A stretch of DNA of 7,084 bases from Nonlabens sp. (lineage in GTDB: Bacteria; Bacteroidota; Bacteroidia; Flavobacteriales; Flavobacteriaceae): the NCBI GenBank assembly GCA_030731685.1, contig JANQTO010000075.1:1-7084 (forward strand). Reading direction: 5' to 3'. Positions 1 through 7,084 of this stretch are shown here, one piece after another (the first letter of the stretch is position 1; each line of letters starts with the position of its first letter). The position numbers were made by a program, and so were the translations under genes. The notes below the pieces were generated by a model, which worked only from the letters and a program-made list of their open reading frames with translations, had not been told where the DNA came from and did no database searches.

Positions 1-9
1 ATCAAAGCA

Positions 10-33
10 AGGGCAAGCCCCTACTCGATTTTT

Positions 34-35
<2 letters not shown>
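10..35 (+). terminator. Possible hairpin plus T-run at the katG 3' end
   Basis: A small inverted repeat (AGGG at 10-13 and CCCT at 19-22, loop CAAGC) is followed six bases later by a run of seven T's at 29-35. Read on the plus strand this resembles a weak intrinsic terminator for a gene entering from the left, convergent with katG. On the katG strand the hairpin comes after the stop codon, but no T-run follows it. The stem is only four base pairs and the left part of the region is cut off by the window, so this is a weak call. Confidence 0.25.
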
Positions 36-2295
<2,260 letters not shown>

Positions 2296-2315
2296 TTACC
2301 ATTAATTTCAGCTAG

Positions 2316-2345
2316 CAACTATAATTAAAAACTTGTTTAATTCAA
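2316..2345 (-). promoter_or_regulatory. Candidate katG promoter (Bacteroidota type)
   Basis: On the minus strand there is a TTG (complement of 2343-2345), then a 19-base spacer, then TATAGTTG (complement of 2316-2323). This fits the Bacteroidota pattern of TTG near -33 and TAnnTTTG near -7, with one mismatch in the -7 box. Transcription would start near 2309 and leave a leader of about 50 bases before the katG ATG. The call rests on consensus and position only. No clear OxyR-type operator was recognised. Confidence 0.35.
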
Positions 2346-2393
2346 TTTATGCATAGTCGTTATCTATTGTTTAGTATAATTGTTGTGAAAGCT

Positions 2394-2409
2394 CGCTTTC
2401 GCGAAAGCG
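2394..2409. repeat. Dispersed palindrome CGCTTTCGCGAAAGCG, copy 2 (intergenic)
   Basis: A second perfect copy of the 16-bp palindrome, in the 194-bp gap between katG and the Crp/Fnr-type gene. It lies 44 bp upstream of the regulator's GTG and covers the place where the -33 element of its candidate promoter should be. It could be an operator here, but identical copies inside coding regions make a general genomic motif more likely. Confidence 0.9.
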
Positions 2410-2421
2410 TAAAAGTTACCG

Positions 2422-2429
2422 TATCTTAG
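2422..2429 (+). promoter_or_regulatory. Candidate -7 box for the Crp/Fnr-type gene
   Basis: TATCTTAG, in the context CGTATCTTAGC, differs by one base from the Bacteroidota -7 consensus TAnnTTTG and by the same base from the perfect TATCTTTG boxes at 4744-4751 and 5382-5389. Transcription would begin around 2436, about 18 bases before the GTG start. There is no TTG 17-20 bases upstream; that space is taken by the palindrome at 2394-2409. Confidence 0.35.
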
Positions 2430-2453
2430 CATTAGTAAAACACCCGTTTTTAA

Positions 2454-3026
2454 GTGGATCAAATTAAAAGTTATCTCAACCAAATAGCAAGCATTTCTGA
2501 TGCCGACTGGGATTTTTTCACCTCAAAGCTAAAACGTCGTGCCATAGCAAAAAAAGAAGTGTTTCTTAAAATGGGGTCCATTGAAAATTACATTTCGTTT
2601 GTCGAGGAAGGCGTCGTACGACTTTTTATTCCAGACAAAGAAGATGATAAAGAGTTGACCTTTGGATTTTGTTTTAAAGACCAGTTTGTAAGTGCTTATG
2701 ATTCGTTTCTCACACGCACGCCTAGTGCATACCAATTGCAGGCTCTTACTAAAACAACCTTACTCAGTATTACCTATGATGATTTGCAAGAAGTATATCG
2801 TAAAACGCAAATAGGCAATCTAATAGGTAGGCTCACTGCAGAACGTTTATTACTACAAAAATCAAAACGCGAGCTCTACCTACTCAATCTAACAGCTGAG
2901 GAGCGTTACCTAAAATTATTTAGTGAGCGACCGCAGTTACTAAAGGAGATTCCGTTGAAATTCATAAGTTCTTATATAGGTGTTACAGCACAGGCGCTAA
3001 GTCGCATACGTAAACGTATTTCTTAA
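2454..3026 (+). CDS. Crp/Fnr-family transcriptional regulator
   Basis: A 190-residue cytosolic DNA-binding regulator. Residues about 25-115 form the cyclic-nucleotide-binding-type beta roll (NYISFVEEGVVRLFI near 45-59), followed by a long dimerisation helix at about 118-142. A C-terminal helix-turn-helix spans about 166-188 (PLKFISSYIGVTAQALSRIR), typical of the many flavobacterial members of this family. The start is GTG at 2454: an in-frame TAA lies directly before it, and the next in-frame Met is residue 40. The canonical phosphate-binding cassette for cAMP (FGE..L followed by R-S/T-A) is not visible; the region reads FVSAYDSFLTRTPSAY. The protein has a single cysteine (Cys73), so an Fnr-type iron-sulfur cluster is also unlikely. 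Its ligand is unknown. A desaturase gene follows 57 bp downstream and katG is divergent; either could be a target, but this is inference. Confidence 0.93.
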   Translation: MDQIKSYLNQIASISDADWDFFTSKLKRRAIAKKEVFLKMGSIENYISFVEEGVVRLFIPDKEDDKELTFGFCFKDQFVSAYDSFLTRTPSAYQLQALTKTTLLSITYDDLQEVYRKTQIGNLIGRLTAERLLLQKSKRELYLLNLTAEERYLKLFSERPQLLKEIPLKFISSYIGVTAQALSRIRKRIS

Positions 3027-3036
3027 CTTAGGTTCA

Positions 3037-3067
3037 TTGCGCCTCTAGACTTTGAGGCTGAACTTTG
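3037..3067 (+). promoter_or_regulatory. Candidate desaturase promoter
   Basis: TTG at 3037-3039, a 20-base spacer and GAACTTTG at 3060-3067 resemble the Bacteroidota promoter (TTG, then TAnnTTTG, one mismatch in the -7 box). The predicted start near 3074 would give a leader of about 10 bases. Two short inverted repeats fall here: GCCTC/GAGGC at 3041-3058 in the spacer, and AACTTT/AAAGTT at 3061-3078 just before the ATG. The desaturase may also be read through from the regulator gene, since no convincing terminator separates them. Confidence 0.3.
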
Positions 3068-3083
3068 CATAAAAAGTTAGTTT

Positions 3084-3815
3084 ATGCTTATTGTGATTTT
3101 TGTTTTGGTATTATGGTATGGAGGATTGTTTTTTCAATCATTCTTTTTACACCGTTATGCTGCGCACCAGGTTTTTACCATGTCTAAGACCATGGAACGT
3201 ATTACCTATGTAGCTACATGGATTTTTCAAGGACCTAGTTATTTAAGTGCTTACGGTTACGGCATTATGCACAGGATGCACCACGCCTTTACAGACACTG
3301 CCGATGACCCACATTCACCATCATACGACGAGAACCTATTTGCGATGATGTGGAAAACAAAAAATATTTATCAAGACATAAATAACGACCTTATCGAGGT
3401 AGATGACCGATTCAAGAAAAATGTACCTCAGTGGAAAGGATTTGACAGCTTCGCAGGTTCACGTTACTCCAGAGTTTTATGGATAGGACTGTACATCGCC
3501 TTTTTTGTGTTTTTTGCAACTGCATGGTGGCAATGGATTCTATTACCATTAACTTTTATGATGGCTCCTGTTCACGGTGTCATCATTAACTGGTTCGGTC
3601 ATATATATGGCTACGTAAATTACCAAATGAAAAATACAAGCAAAAACTTATTACCTTTTGACTTTTTGATGATGGGTGAAGGATATCACAACAACCACCA
3701 CAAACATGCAAACCGCGCCAACTTTGGTGTACGTTGGTTTGAAATTGACATCACCTATTTGATAATACGCCTATTTAATGCAATAGGAATCATCAAGTTA
3801 AAGCCGATGGCTTAG
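3084..3815 (+). CDS. Membrane fatty acid desaturase (acyl-CoA/acyl-lipid type)
   Basis: A 243-residue integral membrane di-iron enzyme of the SCD/OLE1-like desaturase family, which puts a double bond into fatty acyl chains and so affects membrane fluidity. All three histidine boxes are present: HRYAAH (His23-His28), HRMHH (His63, His66, His67) and HNNHH (His202, His205, His206). The accessory NWFGH segment (169-173) and DDPHSP (74-79) are also typical. Hydrophobic segments occur at about 2-22 and 130-165. The first box comes unusually near the N-terminus, but an in-frame TAG at 3078-3080 rules out a longer start, so the short form is real. It lies 57 bp after a Crp/Fnr-type gene on the same strand. 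Regiospecificity (Delta-9 is the usual guess) and whether the substrate is acyl-CoA or a lipid-bound chain cannot be read from sequence. Confidence 0.94.
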   Translation: MLIVIFVLVLWYGGLFFQSFFLHRYAAHQVFTMSKTMERITYVATWIFQGPSYLSAYGYGIMHRMHHAFTDTADDPHSPSYDENLFAMMWKTKNIYQDINNDLIEVDDRFKKNVPQWKGFDSFAGSRYSRVLWIGLYIAFFVFFATAWWQWILLPLTFMMAPVHGVIINWFGHIYGYVNYQMKNTSKNLLPFDFLMMGEGYHNNHHKHANRANFGVRWFEIDITYLIIRLFNAIGIIKLKPMA

Positions 3816-3953
3816 GTGTTAAATTCAGAAGTTATTTTAAGGTTTCTTTTTTTGTTCTGCAGCGCAAGTTTTCGATTAATGGGTTGAAAATGATTAGTGA
3901 TTATTGTTGAATGATTTATGGTTTCTTCTCTCAGGCAAATAGCGAAGTTTGTC

Positions 3954-4011
3954 ATTCCATGCAACGAGGAATCGCAATGTTAGCCTCGATTTTAGTGAAA
4001 CGTAGTGGAAT
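3954..4011. repeat. Degenerate intergenic inverted repeat
   Basis: The block is bounded by ATTCCA (3954-3959) and its inverted copy TGGAAT (4006-4011). Inside are further nested inverted pairs: ATTCC with GGAAT (3968-3972), and CGAGG (3965-3969) with CCTCG (3984-3988). It also shares AATCGCA and the 14-mer GATTTTAGTGAAAC (3988-4001) with a second block at 4158-4199. The overall style resembles short palindromic intergenic repeats common in Bacteroidota genomes. Confidence 0.55.
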
Positions 4012-4021
4012 TAACTTACGC

Positions 4022-4138
4022 AACACCCATTGCCTGCGGCACCTCCCACAAGGGAAAAAGTCAGACATGAGCTATAAAAATAATTGATTTTTATCCCAAT
4101 TACCGTCTCCCTTTGAGGGAAGATAATAGTTGGGTGTT
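4022..4138. repeat. 117-bp imperfect palindrome, intergenic repeat or MITE-like remnant
   Basis: The ends are 8-bp inverted repeats, AACACCCA (4022-4029) and TGGGTGTT (4131-4138). Inside lie two small hairpins, TCCC/GGGA at 4044-4055 and TCCCT/AGGGA at 4108-4120. Close to the centre is a perfect AT-only hairpin, ATAAAAAT/ATTTTTAT, at 4074-4094 with loop AATTG. The nested symmetry is not expected of random intergenic DNA. It encodes no transposase and no obvious target duplication flanks it. It could fold as RNA from either strand and serve as a bidirectional terminator between the convergent genes. Confidence 0.5.
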
Positions 4139-4157
4139 TCCTTGATGGTCTACAAAT

Positions 4158-4199
4158 AATCGCATCTACGATTCACCACACTAAGGATTCTAGCGAAAC
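4158..4199. repeat. Second diverged copy of the 3970-4001 repeat
   Basis: AATCGCA (4158-4164) followed by GATTCTAGCGAAAC (4186-4199) matches AATCGCA (3970-3976) followed by GATTTTAGTGAAAC (3988-4001). The 14-mers agree at 12 of 14 positions, and the internal spacing differs by 10 bases. The two copies lie in the same orientation on either side of the 4022-4138 palindrome. Confidence 0.4.
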
Positions 4200-4208
4200 A
4201 GTTTAAAC

Positions 4209-4724
4209 TTACACAAACAACAACACCAGCGTAAGCAATACACCTGCGGCAACGAACAACATCCCCTTTTTGAATACCGATGTGGATGGGATAAACATCC
4301 AAAAAGAAGAAATCACAAAGAACAAAAGAGATAATCCAAAGAAAATATTGAGAAAATAAAGGGGTTCACTACTTTTTGCCTTGTGCAGGTGCGTCATTTT
4401 ATCAAGGACATAAGGCAACTCTTTTATCTCATATGTAGCAACACCAGTGGACATATTATAAGTTCCGCTTTTGAAGGTTACGATATCGTTGTCCACGGTT
4501 TCTATCGATAACTTTTTAATATCAAGTGCCTTGCCAAGTTCTTCAGCATTTAGGTTCTTTCCCACAGTCGTGGTTATCGTTTCTGTATTTTTAAATGTGT
4601 CGGTATCTCTAAATATGAGTACGATACCGCTCAAGGCATATACTGTCATTATACCCGCAAGGAAAAAACCGAGATAACGGTGAAAAATACGCATGTTGAT
4701 AGAAAGGGATTTTTTGCGAGCCAT
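4209..4724 (-). CDS. Small PepSY-type transmembrane protein
   Basis: A 171-residue inner-membrane protein. A basic N-terminus with FHRYLGF (14-20) leads into a first membrane helix at about 17-38 (ending LSGIVLIFRD), which is the hallmark of PepSY-associated membrane proteins. A soluble segment at about 39-120 probably faces the periplasm and ends with HLHKAKSSEP (112-121). Two more helices follow at about 122-144 and 153-171. Known family members are often linked to iron-siderophore reduction or sensing, but full PepSY_TM proteins are usually 350-500 residues long, so this is a reduced form. His15, His112 and His114 could bind haem or metal, which is inference. The extreme C-terminus is hydrophobic. 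It is divergent from the YtxH-like gene and has its own candidate promoter. A specific function cannot be assigned. Confidence 0.85.
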   Translation of the reverse strand: MARKKSLSINMRIFHRYLGFFLAGIMTVYALSGIVLIFRDTDTFKNTETITTTVGKNLNAEELGKALDIKKLSIETVDNDIVTFKSGTYNMSTGVATYEIKELPYVLDKMTHLHKAKSSEPLYFLNIFFGLSLLFFVISSFWMFIPSTSVFKKGMLFVAAGVLLTLVLLFV

Positions 4725-4743
4725 TGCTTATATTTTGAGTCGG

Positions 4744-4773
4744 CAAAGATACGCAAGCGCACTTGTTCACTAA
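4744..4773 (-). promoter_or_regulatory. Candidate promoter of the PepSY-type gene
   Basis: On the minus strand TATCTTTG (complement of 4744-4751) is a perfect match to the Bacteroidota -7 consensus TAnnTTTG. A TTA (complement of 4771-4773) lies 19 bases further upstream, at the place expected for the -33 TTG. Transcription would start near 4737, giving a leader of about 12 bases before the ATG at 4724. Confidence 0.5.
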
Positions 4774-4796
4774 ACGATTACTCCTTCAAATGCCAT

Positions 4797-4808
4797 ATTT
4801 TGCAAAAT
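4797..4808. promoter_or_regulatory. 12-bp perfect palindrome in a divergent promoter region
   Basis: ATTTTGCAAAAT is a perfect palindrome in the 163-bp gap between the divergent PepSY-type and YtxH-like genes, just upstream of the PepSY-type promoter and about 55-65 bases before the YtxH-like candidate -7 box. The position suits an operator controlling one or both genes. Short AT-rich palindromes also arise by chance, so the assignment is weak. Confidence 0.3.
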
Positions 4809-4861
4809 GTTATAAGTTCTTTAAAGTCTGCTTTTTATGGCATTTAACTTAGAAATATGCT

Positions 4862-4869
4862 TACTTTTA
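4862..4869 (+). promoter_or_regulatory. Weak candidate -7 box for the YtxH-like gene
   Basis: TACTTTTA matches TAnnTTTG except at the last base and sits 18 bases before the ATG at 4888. No TTG is found at the right distance upstream. Its position between ATG 4837 and ATG 4888 favours the downstream start. Confidence 0.2.
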
Positions 4870-4887
4870 ACTCCTAAATCAAAAAAC

Positions 4888-5214
4888 ATGAACAAGAAAA
4901 CAGGCATAATAGCAGCAATAGGCGCCGCAATAGGTGGTTTTGCATTTTGGAAATACAAGAATATGACTCCAGAGGAGAAAGCAGCGTTGAAAGACAAAGC
5001 AGACGATTTTGTGGACAAGGCAAAAGAGACTTTTGAAAAAGTTTCTGATAAAGCCAGTGAACTAGGAAAAGAAGCCATGGAAAGTGCAAAAGAAGGCATG
5101 GCAACTGTTTCTGAAAAGGTAAAAGAGGCGTCTCACGATGCAAAAGAAAAATGGGACGAAGTTGCTGGTGAGGTTTCTCAAAAAGTAAAAGATGCTAAGG
5201 AAGATTTAAGTTAA
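4888..5214 (+). CDS. YtxH-like stress protein with N-terminal membrane anchor
   Basis: A 108-residue protein with one N-terminal hydrophobic segment (about 5-22, IIAAIGAAIGGFAFWKY), rich in Gly and Ala as in the YtxH/GvpP-like family. The rest, from about 27 to the end, is a highly charged, Lys/Glu/Ala-rich amphipathic helix with repeated KxKA-type units resembling LEA-like or apolipoprotein-like coiled coils. Such proteins are usually linked to general stress, but no biochemical activity is firmly known. An in-frame ATG exists at 4837, but the extra 17 residues (MAFNLEICLLLTPKSKN) would put a poor sequence before the membrane anchor, whereas ATG 4888 gives the usual MNKK-type start. The gene lies 11 bp ahead of a 45-codon ORF and may be cotranscribed with it. 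Confidence 0.88.
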   Translation: MNKKTGIIAAIGAAIGGFAFWKYKNMTPEEKAALKDKADDFVDKAKETFEKVSDKASELGKEAMESAKEGMATVSEKVKEASHDAKEKWDEVAGEVSQKVKDAKEDLS

Positions 5215-5225
5215 GTCTTTAGTCA

Positions 5226-5363
5226 ATGCTTAAAATTATACTAAGAGCTCTGCATATCGTAGGGCTTTTTTGCGTTTACGAGCTTATTGAATTTGCAAAA
5301 CTCTTGCTATTTGACGAGGTAAACACTGAGCCGTTTAAGAATAATGCGTTAGGAAGACACTAA
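5226..5363 (+). CDS. Putative 45-residue small membrane protein
   Basis: An ATG-to-TAA frame of 45 codons that starts 11 bp after the YtxH-like stop. The product begins MLKIILRALHIVGLFCVYEL and stays largely hydrophobic to about residue 29, with basic residues at the N-terminus (Lys3, Arg7), as in a single-pass membrane peptide. A polar tail ends in FKNNALGRH. There is no Shine-Dalgarno site, which is normal for this group of bacteria. Tight spacing, codon use like the neighbours and a coherent membrane-protein composition support a real gene. I do not recognise a family. The next gene's -7 box lies just beyond its stop codon. Confidence 0.5.
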   Translation: MLKIILRALHIVGLFCVYELIEFAKLLLFDEVNTEPFKNNALGRH

Positions 5364-5381
5364 TTTAAAACAAAATGGTCG

Positions 5382-5389
5382 TATCTTTG
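5382..5389 (+). promoter_or_regulatory. Candidate -7 box for the GAF histidine kinase gene
   Basis: TATCTTTG is a perfect match to the Bacteroidota -7 consensus, in the same CGTATCTTTGCC context as the minus-strand box at 4744-4751. Transcription would start near 5396, about 13 bases before ATG 5409, which supports that start. No TTG lies at the expected -33 distance. Confidence 0.5.
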
Positions 5390-5408
5390 CCTTGTAAGAA
5401 TTTTCTTT

Positions 5409-6632
5409 ATGATAGCACCTGCAATTCCAGTAAATGAAGTAGAACGCCAGCAGGCCGTTGAAAAATATAACTTACTGGACACAATGCCCGAAGAGCGTTA
5501 TGACAATATAACAGCCATAGTAGCTGCTATTTGCGATGCACCTATTGCGCTAATCACGCTTGTTGATAAAGGCAGGAATTTTATAAAATCTGGTCATGGT
5601 TTAGACTTGAGAGAGTCTCCTAGACCTATTTCATTTTGTGGTCATGCAATTTTAGAAGATTCTATCATGATTGTTAAAGATGCGCGTGATGACGCTAGAT
5701 TCTTTAATAATCCCATTGTTAAAGAAATGAAAGCTATATTTTACGCAGGTGTTCCCCTAGTAGACAGTAATGGCTATAAACTTGGGACTTTATGCGTTTA
5801 TGATCACGAGCCTCGTGTACTGAATGAAGCGCAAAAAACGGCTTTAAATGCGATGGCTAAACAAGTTATGTACTTATTTGAGGAACGATACAAGAACATT
5901 CAGTTAGAAGCACTCAAGCAAGAGCTTTTGTTGCGCAACGTAGAGCTTAAAGATTTTGCAGGAATAGTTTCCCATGACTTAAAGGCGCCGCTCAGTAATA
6001 TTAACATGATTGTGACAATGCTTAGTAAAGATGCTAACGTCACTGCTAGCGCGAAATCAATGGAATATGTGGGATACTTAAACGACGCTACCACAACTAT
6101 GGCCTCCTATATAGATGGTATGCTTACGTTTTATAAAAGTGATGAACTTGCAAATGCTGATTTTAGTCATGTTAGTTTTGTTGATCTCATGGAAGACTTA
6201 ATTACCATGTGTAAAGTAGATGATTCTGTAGTCATAAATTATGCTCCAGAATATGATGTTTCTATCTATAGTAGTGATCAAGCACTACACCAGATTTTAC
6301 TCAATCTCATTACAAACGCAATTAAGTATAATGATAAAAAACAGACTATTGTAGAAGTTTGCTTTCGCGAAAGCGAAACAGACTATCACATTGAGGTACA
6401 CGATAATGGCATGGGTATTTCAGAGGATAAAATTAGCACCGTTTTTCAGTTATTTACTACCGCTCGTGAGTCTGACAAATATGGAAACAAGGGAACTGGA
6501 ATAGGTCTTGCCACGGTTTCCAGACTACTTGAGCAATTAGGTGGAAAAATTGATGTGACTTCTACTTTTGGTGAAGGTTGCACATTTAAACTACACATTC
6601 CTAAAAATAGCCTCGCGCAATTACTTAGTTAA
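5409..6632 (+). CDS. Soluble GAF-domain sensor histidine kinase
   Basis: A 407-residue kinase with no membrane segment or signal peptide, so probably cytosolic. A GAF domain spans about 25-160 and includes SFCGHAI (75-81) and GVPLVDSNGYKLGTLCVYD (114-132), the subtype often annotated as GAF sensor kinases. A short coiled linker (about 160-180) leads to the dimerisation/phosphoacceptor domain, with His189 in SHDLKAPL. The ATPase domain has the N box NLITNAIKYN (Asn303), the G1 box DNGMGI (332-337), the F box near FQLF (346-349) and the G2 box GNKGTGIGLA (359-368). All catalytic elements are intact. It lacks a receiver domain and no response regulator lies in the window, so its partner is unknown. 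Conserved Cys77 and Cys129 might support redox or small-molecule sensing, which is speculation. Residues 318-322 are encoded by the dispersed palindrome. Its 3' end overlaps the convergent lipoprotein gene. Confidence 0.95.
   Translation: MIAPAIPVNEVERQQAVEKYNLLDTMPEERYDNITAIVAAICDAPIALITLVDKGRNFIKSGHGLDLRESPRPISFCGHAILEDSIMIVKDARDDARFFNNPIVKEMKAIFYAGVPLVDSNGYKLGTLCVYDHEPRVLNEAQKTALNAMAKQVMYLFEERYKNIQLEALKQELLLRNVELKDFAGIVSHDLKAPLSNINMIVTMLSKDANVTASAKSMEYVGYLNDATTTMASYIDGMLTFYKSDELANADFSHVSFVDLMEDLITMCKVDDSVVINYAPEYDVSIYSSDQALHQILLNLITNAIKYNDKKQTIVEVCFRESETDYHIEVHDNGMGISEDKISTVFQLFTTARESDKYGNKGTGIGLATVSRLLEQLGGKIDVTSTFGEGCTFKLHIPKNSLAQLLS
6361..6374. repeat. Dispersed palindrome, copy 3 (inside the kinase gene)
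   Basis: A perfect 14-bp palindrome GCTTTCGCGAAAGC, followed by the same G as in the other copies but preceded by T instead of C. It is read TGC TTT CGC GAA AGC, giving Cys-Phe-Arg-Glu-Ser (318-322), a different frame from the katG copy. It falls in a variable hairpin of the ATPase domain just before the G1 box strand. Confidence 0.9.
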
Positions 6633-7056
6633 CCTTTGAGCCGTCTTTACGGTATTCCACGTCATAGTTTTTGCCTTTACGCTTAAATTCTACGTCATAG
6701 AATTCTCCTTTTGCATTGCTCATGACGTGTTCGACCTCTGTAATTTCATCGTTGCCAAATTCTTTTTCAATAGCATAGCGCACCGCCTTAGGTAACGACT
6801 TGTATTTAATACTATTCTCTGTCTCTATCCAGGAACCGTCTGCATTGAAATCTGCACGATATTTTTCACCGTTCTTTTTAAAATGGGCTTCCCAGTAGCC
6901 ATGTGCGTCTTGTGCAAAATCGGGTTTGTTCTCTTTAGGGTATTTAGCTTTAAATGCTTGCTTTACGACTTCTGGAGCGTCACTGTTTTTGAAGGTTTGA
7001 CAACTCGATATGGTTATGCCGAATGTGGCCAGTAGTACAAAGAATAGGGTTCTCAT
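6625..7056 (-). CDS. PepSY-like lipoprotein, two tandem domains
   Basis: A 143-residue secreted lipoprotein. The N-terminus (MRTLFFVLLATFGITISSC) is a type II signal peptide with lipobox ISSC, so Cys19 would be the lipidated first residue of the mature protein. The mature part contains two similar PepSY-like units, about 28-80 (PEVVKQAFKAKYP, then YWEAHFKKNGEKYRADFNADGS) and 88-142 (LPKAVRYAIEKEF, then FYDVEFKRKGKNYDVEYRKDGS). Each is a helix followed by paired beta strands. This fits the small BLIP/PepSY-like periplasmic proteins (DUF2874 type) common in Bacteroidota, whose molecular role is unknown. Only 28 bases upstream are in the window, so its promoter is not visible. Its stop codon lies within the end of the kinase gene, giving an 8-bp convergent overlap. 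Confidence 0.87.
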   Translation of the reverse strand: MRTLFFVLLATFGITISSCQTFKNSDAPEVVKQAFKAKYPKENKPDFAQDAHGYWEAHFKKNGEKYRADFNADGSWIETENSIKYKSLPKAVRYAIEKEFGNDEITEVEHVMSNAKGEFYDVEFKRKGKNYDVEYRKDGSKVN

Positions 7057-7084
7057 AATAATAATAGTTTTCTCAGGTAAGAAG

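Larger units (their letters stand above)
3816..4208. other. Gene-free convergent intergenic region with degenerate repeats
   Basis: This 393-bp gap lies between the 3' ends of the desaturase gene and the PepSY-type gene. The first 135 bases show only a T-rich stretch (run of seven T's at 3847-3853) that is too far from the AAGCC/GGCTT hairpin at the desaturase stop (3801-3813) to form a standard terminator. From 3954 to 4199 the region is filled with inverted and direct repeats listed separately. No convincing gene is present. Transcripts from both flanking genes must end here, so some hairpins may act as terminators. Confidence 0.7.

Noticed and set aside
2394..2409. Palindrome as a parS chromosome-partition site
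   Set aside because: It matches the parS consensus (GTTTCACGTGAAAC) poorly, and three copies in 7 kb, two of them in unrelated coding regions, is unlike usual parS distribution.
2349..2429. 26-codon ORF between katG and the regulator gene, passing through the palindrome
   Set aside because: It is very short, overlaps the candidate promoter, and the palindrome is open in every frame, so an open frame here means little.
3041..3058. GCCTC/GAGGC hairpin after the regulator gene as a terminator
   Set aside because: It has only a five-pair stem with an 8-base loop and no T-run after it.
3911..4087. 58-codon plus-strand ORF in the gap after the desaturase gene
   Set aside because: It runs through both repeat blocks and ends within the central AT hairpin. 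Its composition is incoherent (Arg- and Asn-rich, no domain), so it is probably a chance frame over repeats.
4837..4887. Upstream ATG that would lengthen the YtxH-like protein by 17 residues
   Set aside because: The extension does not look like a normal N-terminus for the family, and a possible -7 box at 4862-4869 lies inside it.

Overview
The window looks like a piece of chromosome from a marine-type flavobacterium (Bacteroidota, Flavobacteriaceae; perhaps near Dokdonia, Nonlabens or Leeuwenhoekiella). This is inferred from the protein types, from moderate-to-low GC, from the lack of Shine-Dalgarno sites, and from promoter-like boxes matching the Bacteroidota consensus TAnnTTTG (for example TATCTTTG upstream of two genes). 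There is no tRNA, rRNA, CRISPR array, integrase or transposase, and most genes are ordinary housekeeping or stress genes.

Layout. Positions 34-2259 (minus) hold a complete catalase-peroxidase gene, katG. A 194-bp divergent gap separates it from a plus-strand Crp/Fnr-family regulator with a GTG start (2454-3026). A membrane fatty acid desaturase follows 57 bp later (3084-3815). A gene-free convergent gap (3816-4208) contains a cluster of degenerate inverted and direct repeats. Next is a small minus-strand PepSY-type membrane protein (4209-4724), divergent from a YtxH-like stress protein (4888-5214). A 45-codon membrane-type ORF (5226-5363) follows the YtxH-like gene. A soluble GAF-domain histidine kinase (5409-6632) converges on, and overlaps by 8 bp, a minus-strand PepSY-like lipoprotein (6625-7056).

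Function. KatG removes peroxide, the desaturase adjusts membrane lipid unsaturation, and the YtxH-like protein and the GAF kinase suggest stress or envelope responses. The two PepSY-type proteins would sit in or face the envelope. The Crp/Fnr regulator could control either neighbour (katG or the desaturase), but the sequence does not prove this.

Most unusual signal. A perfect palindrome, CGCTTTCGCGAAAGCG (14-bp core GCTTTCGCGAAAGC), occurs three times in 7 kb: inside katG, in the katG/regulator gap, and inside the kinase gene. The two coding copies are read in different frames, so the conserved unit is the DNA and not a peptide. It looks like a highly iterated genomic palindrome, comparable in style to HIP1 of cyanobacteria. 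I found no clear new multi-gene system.
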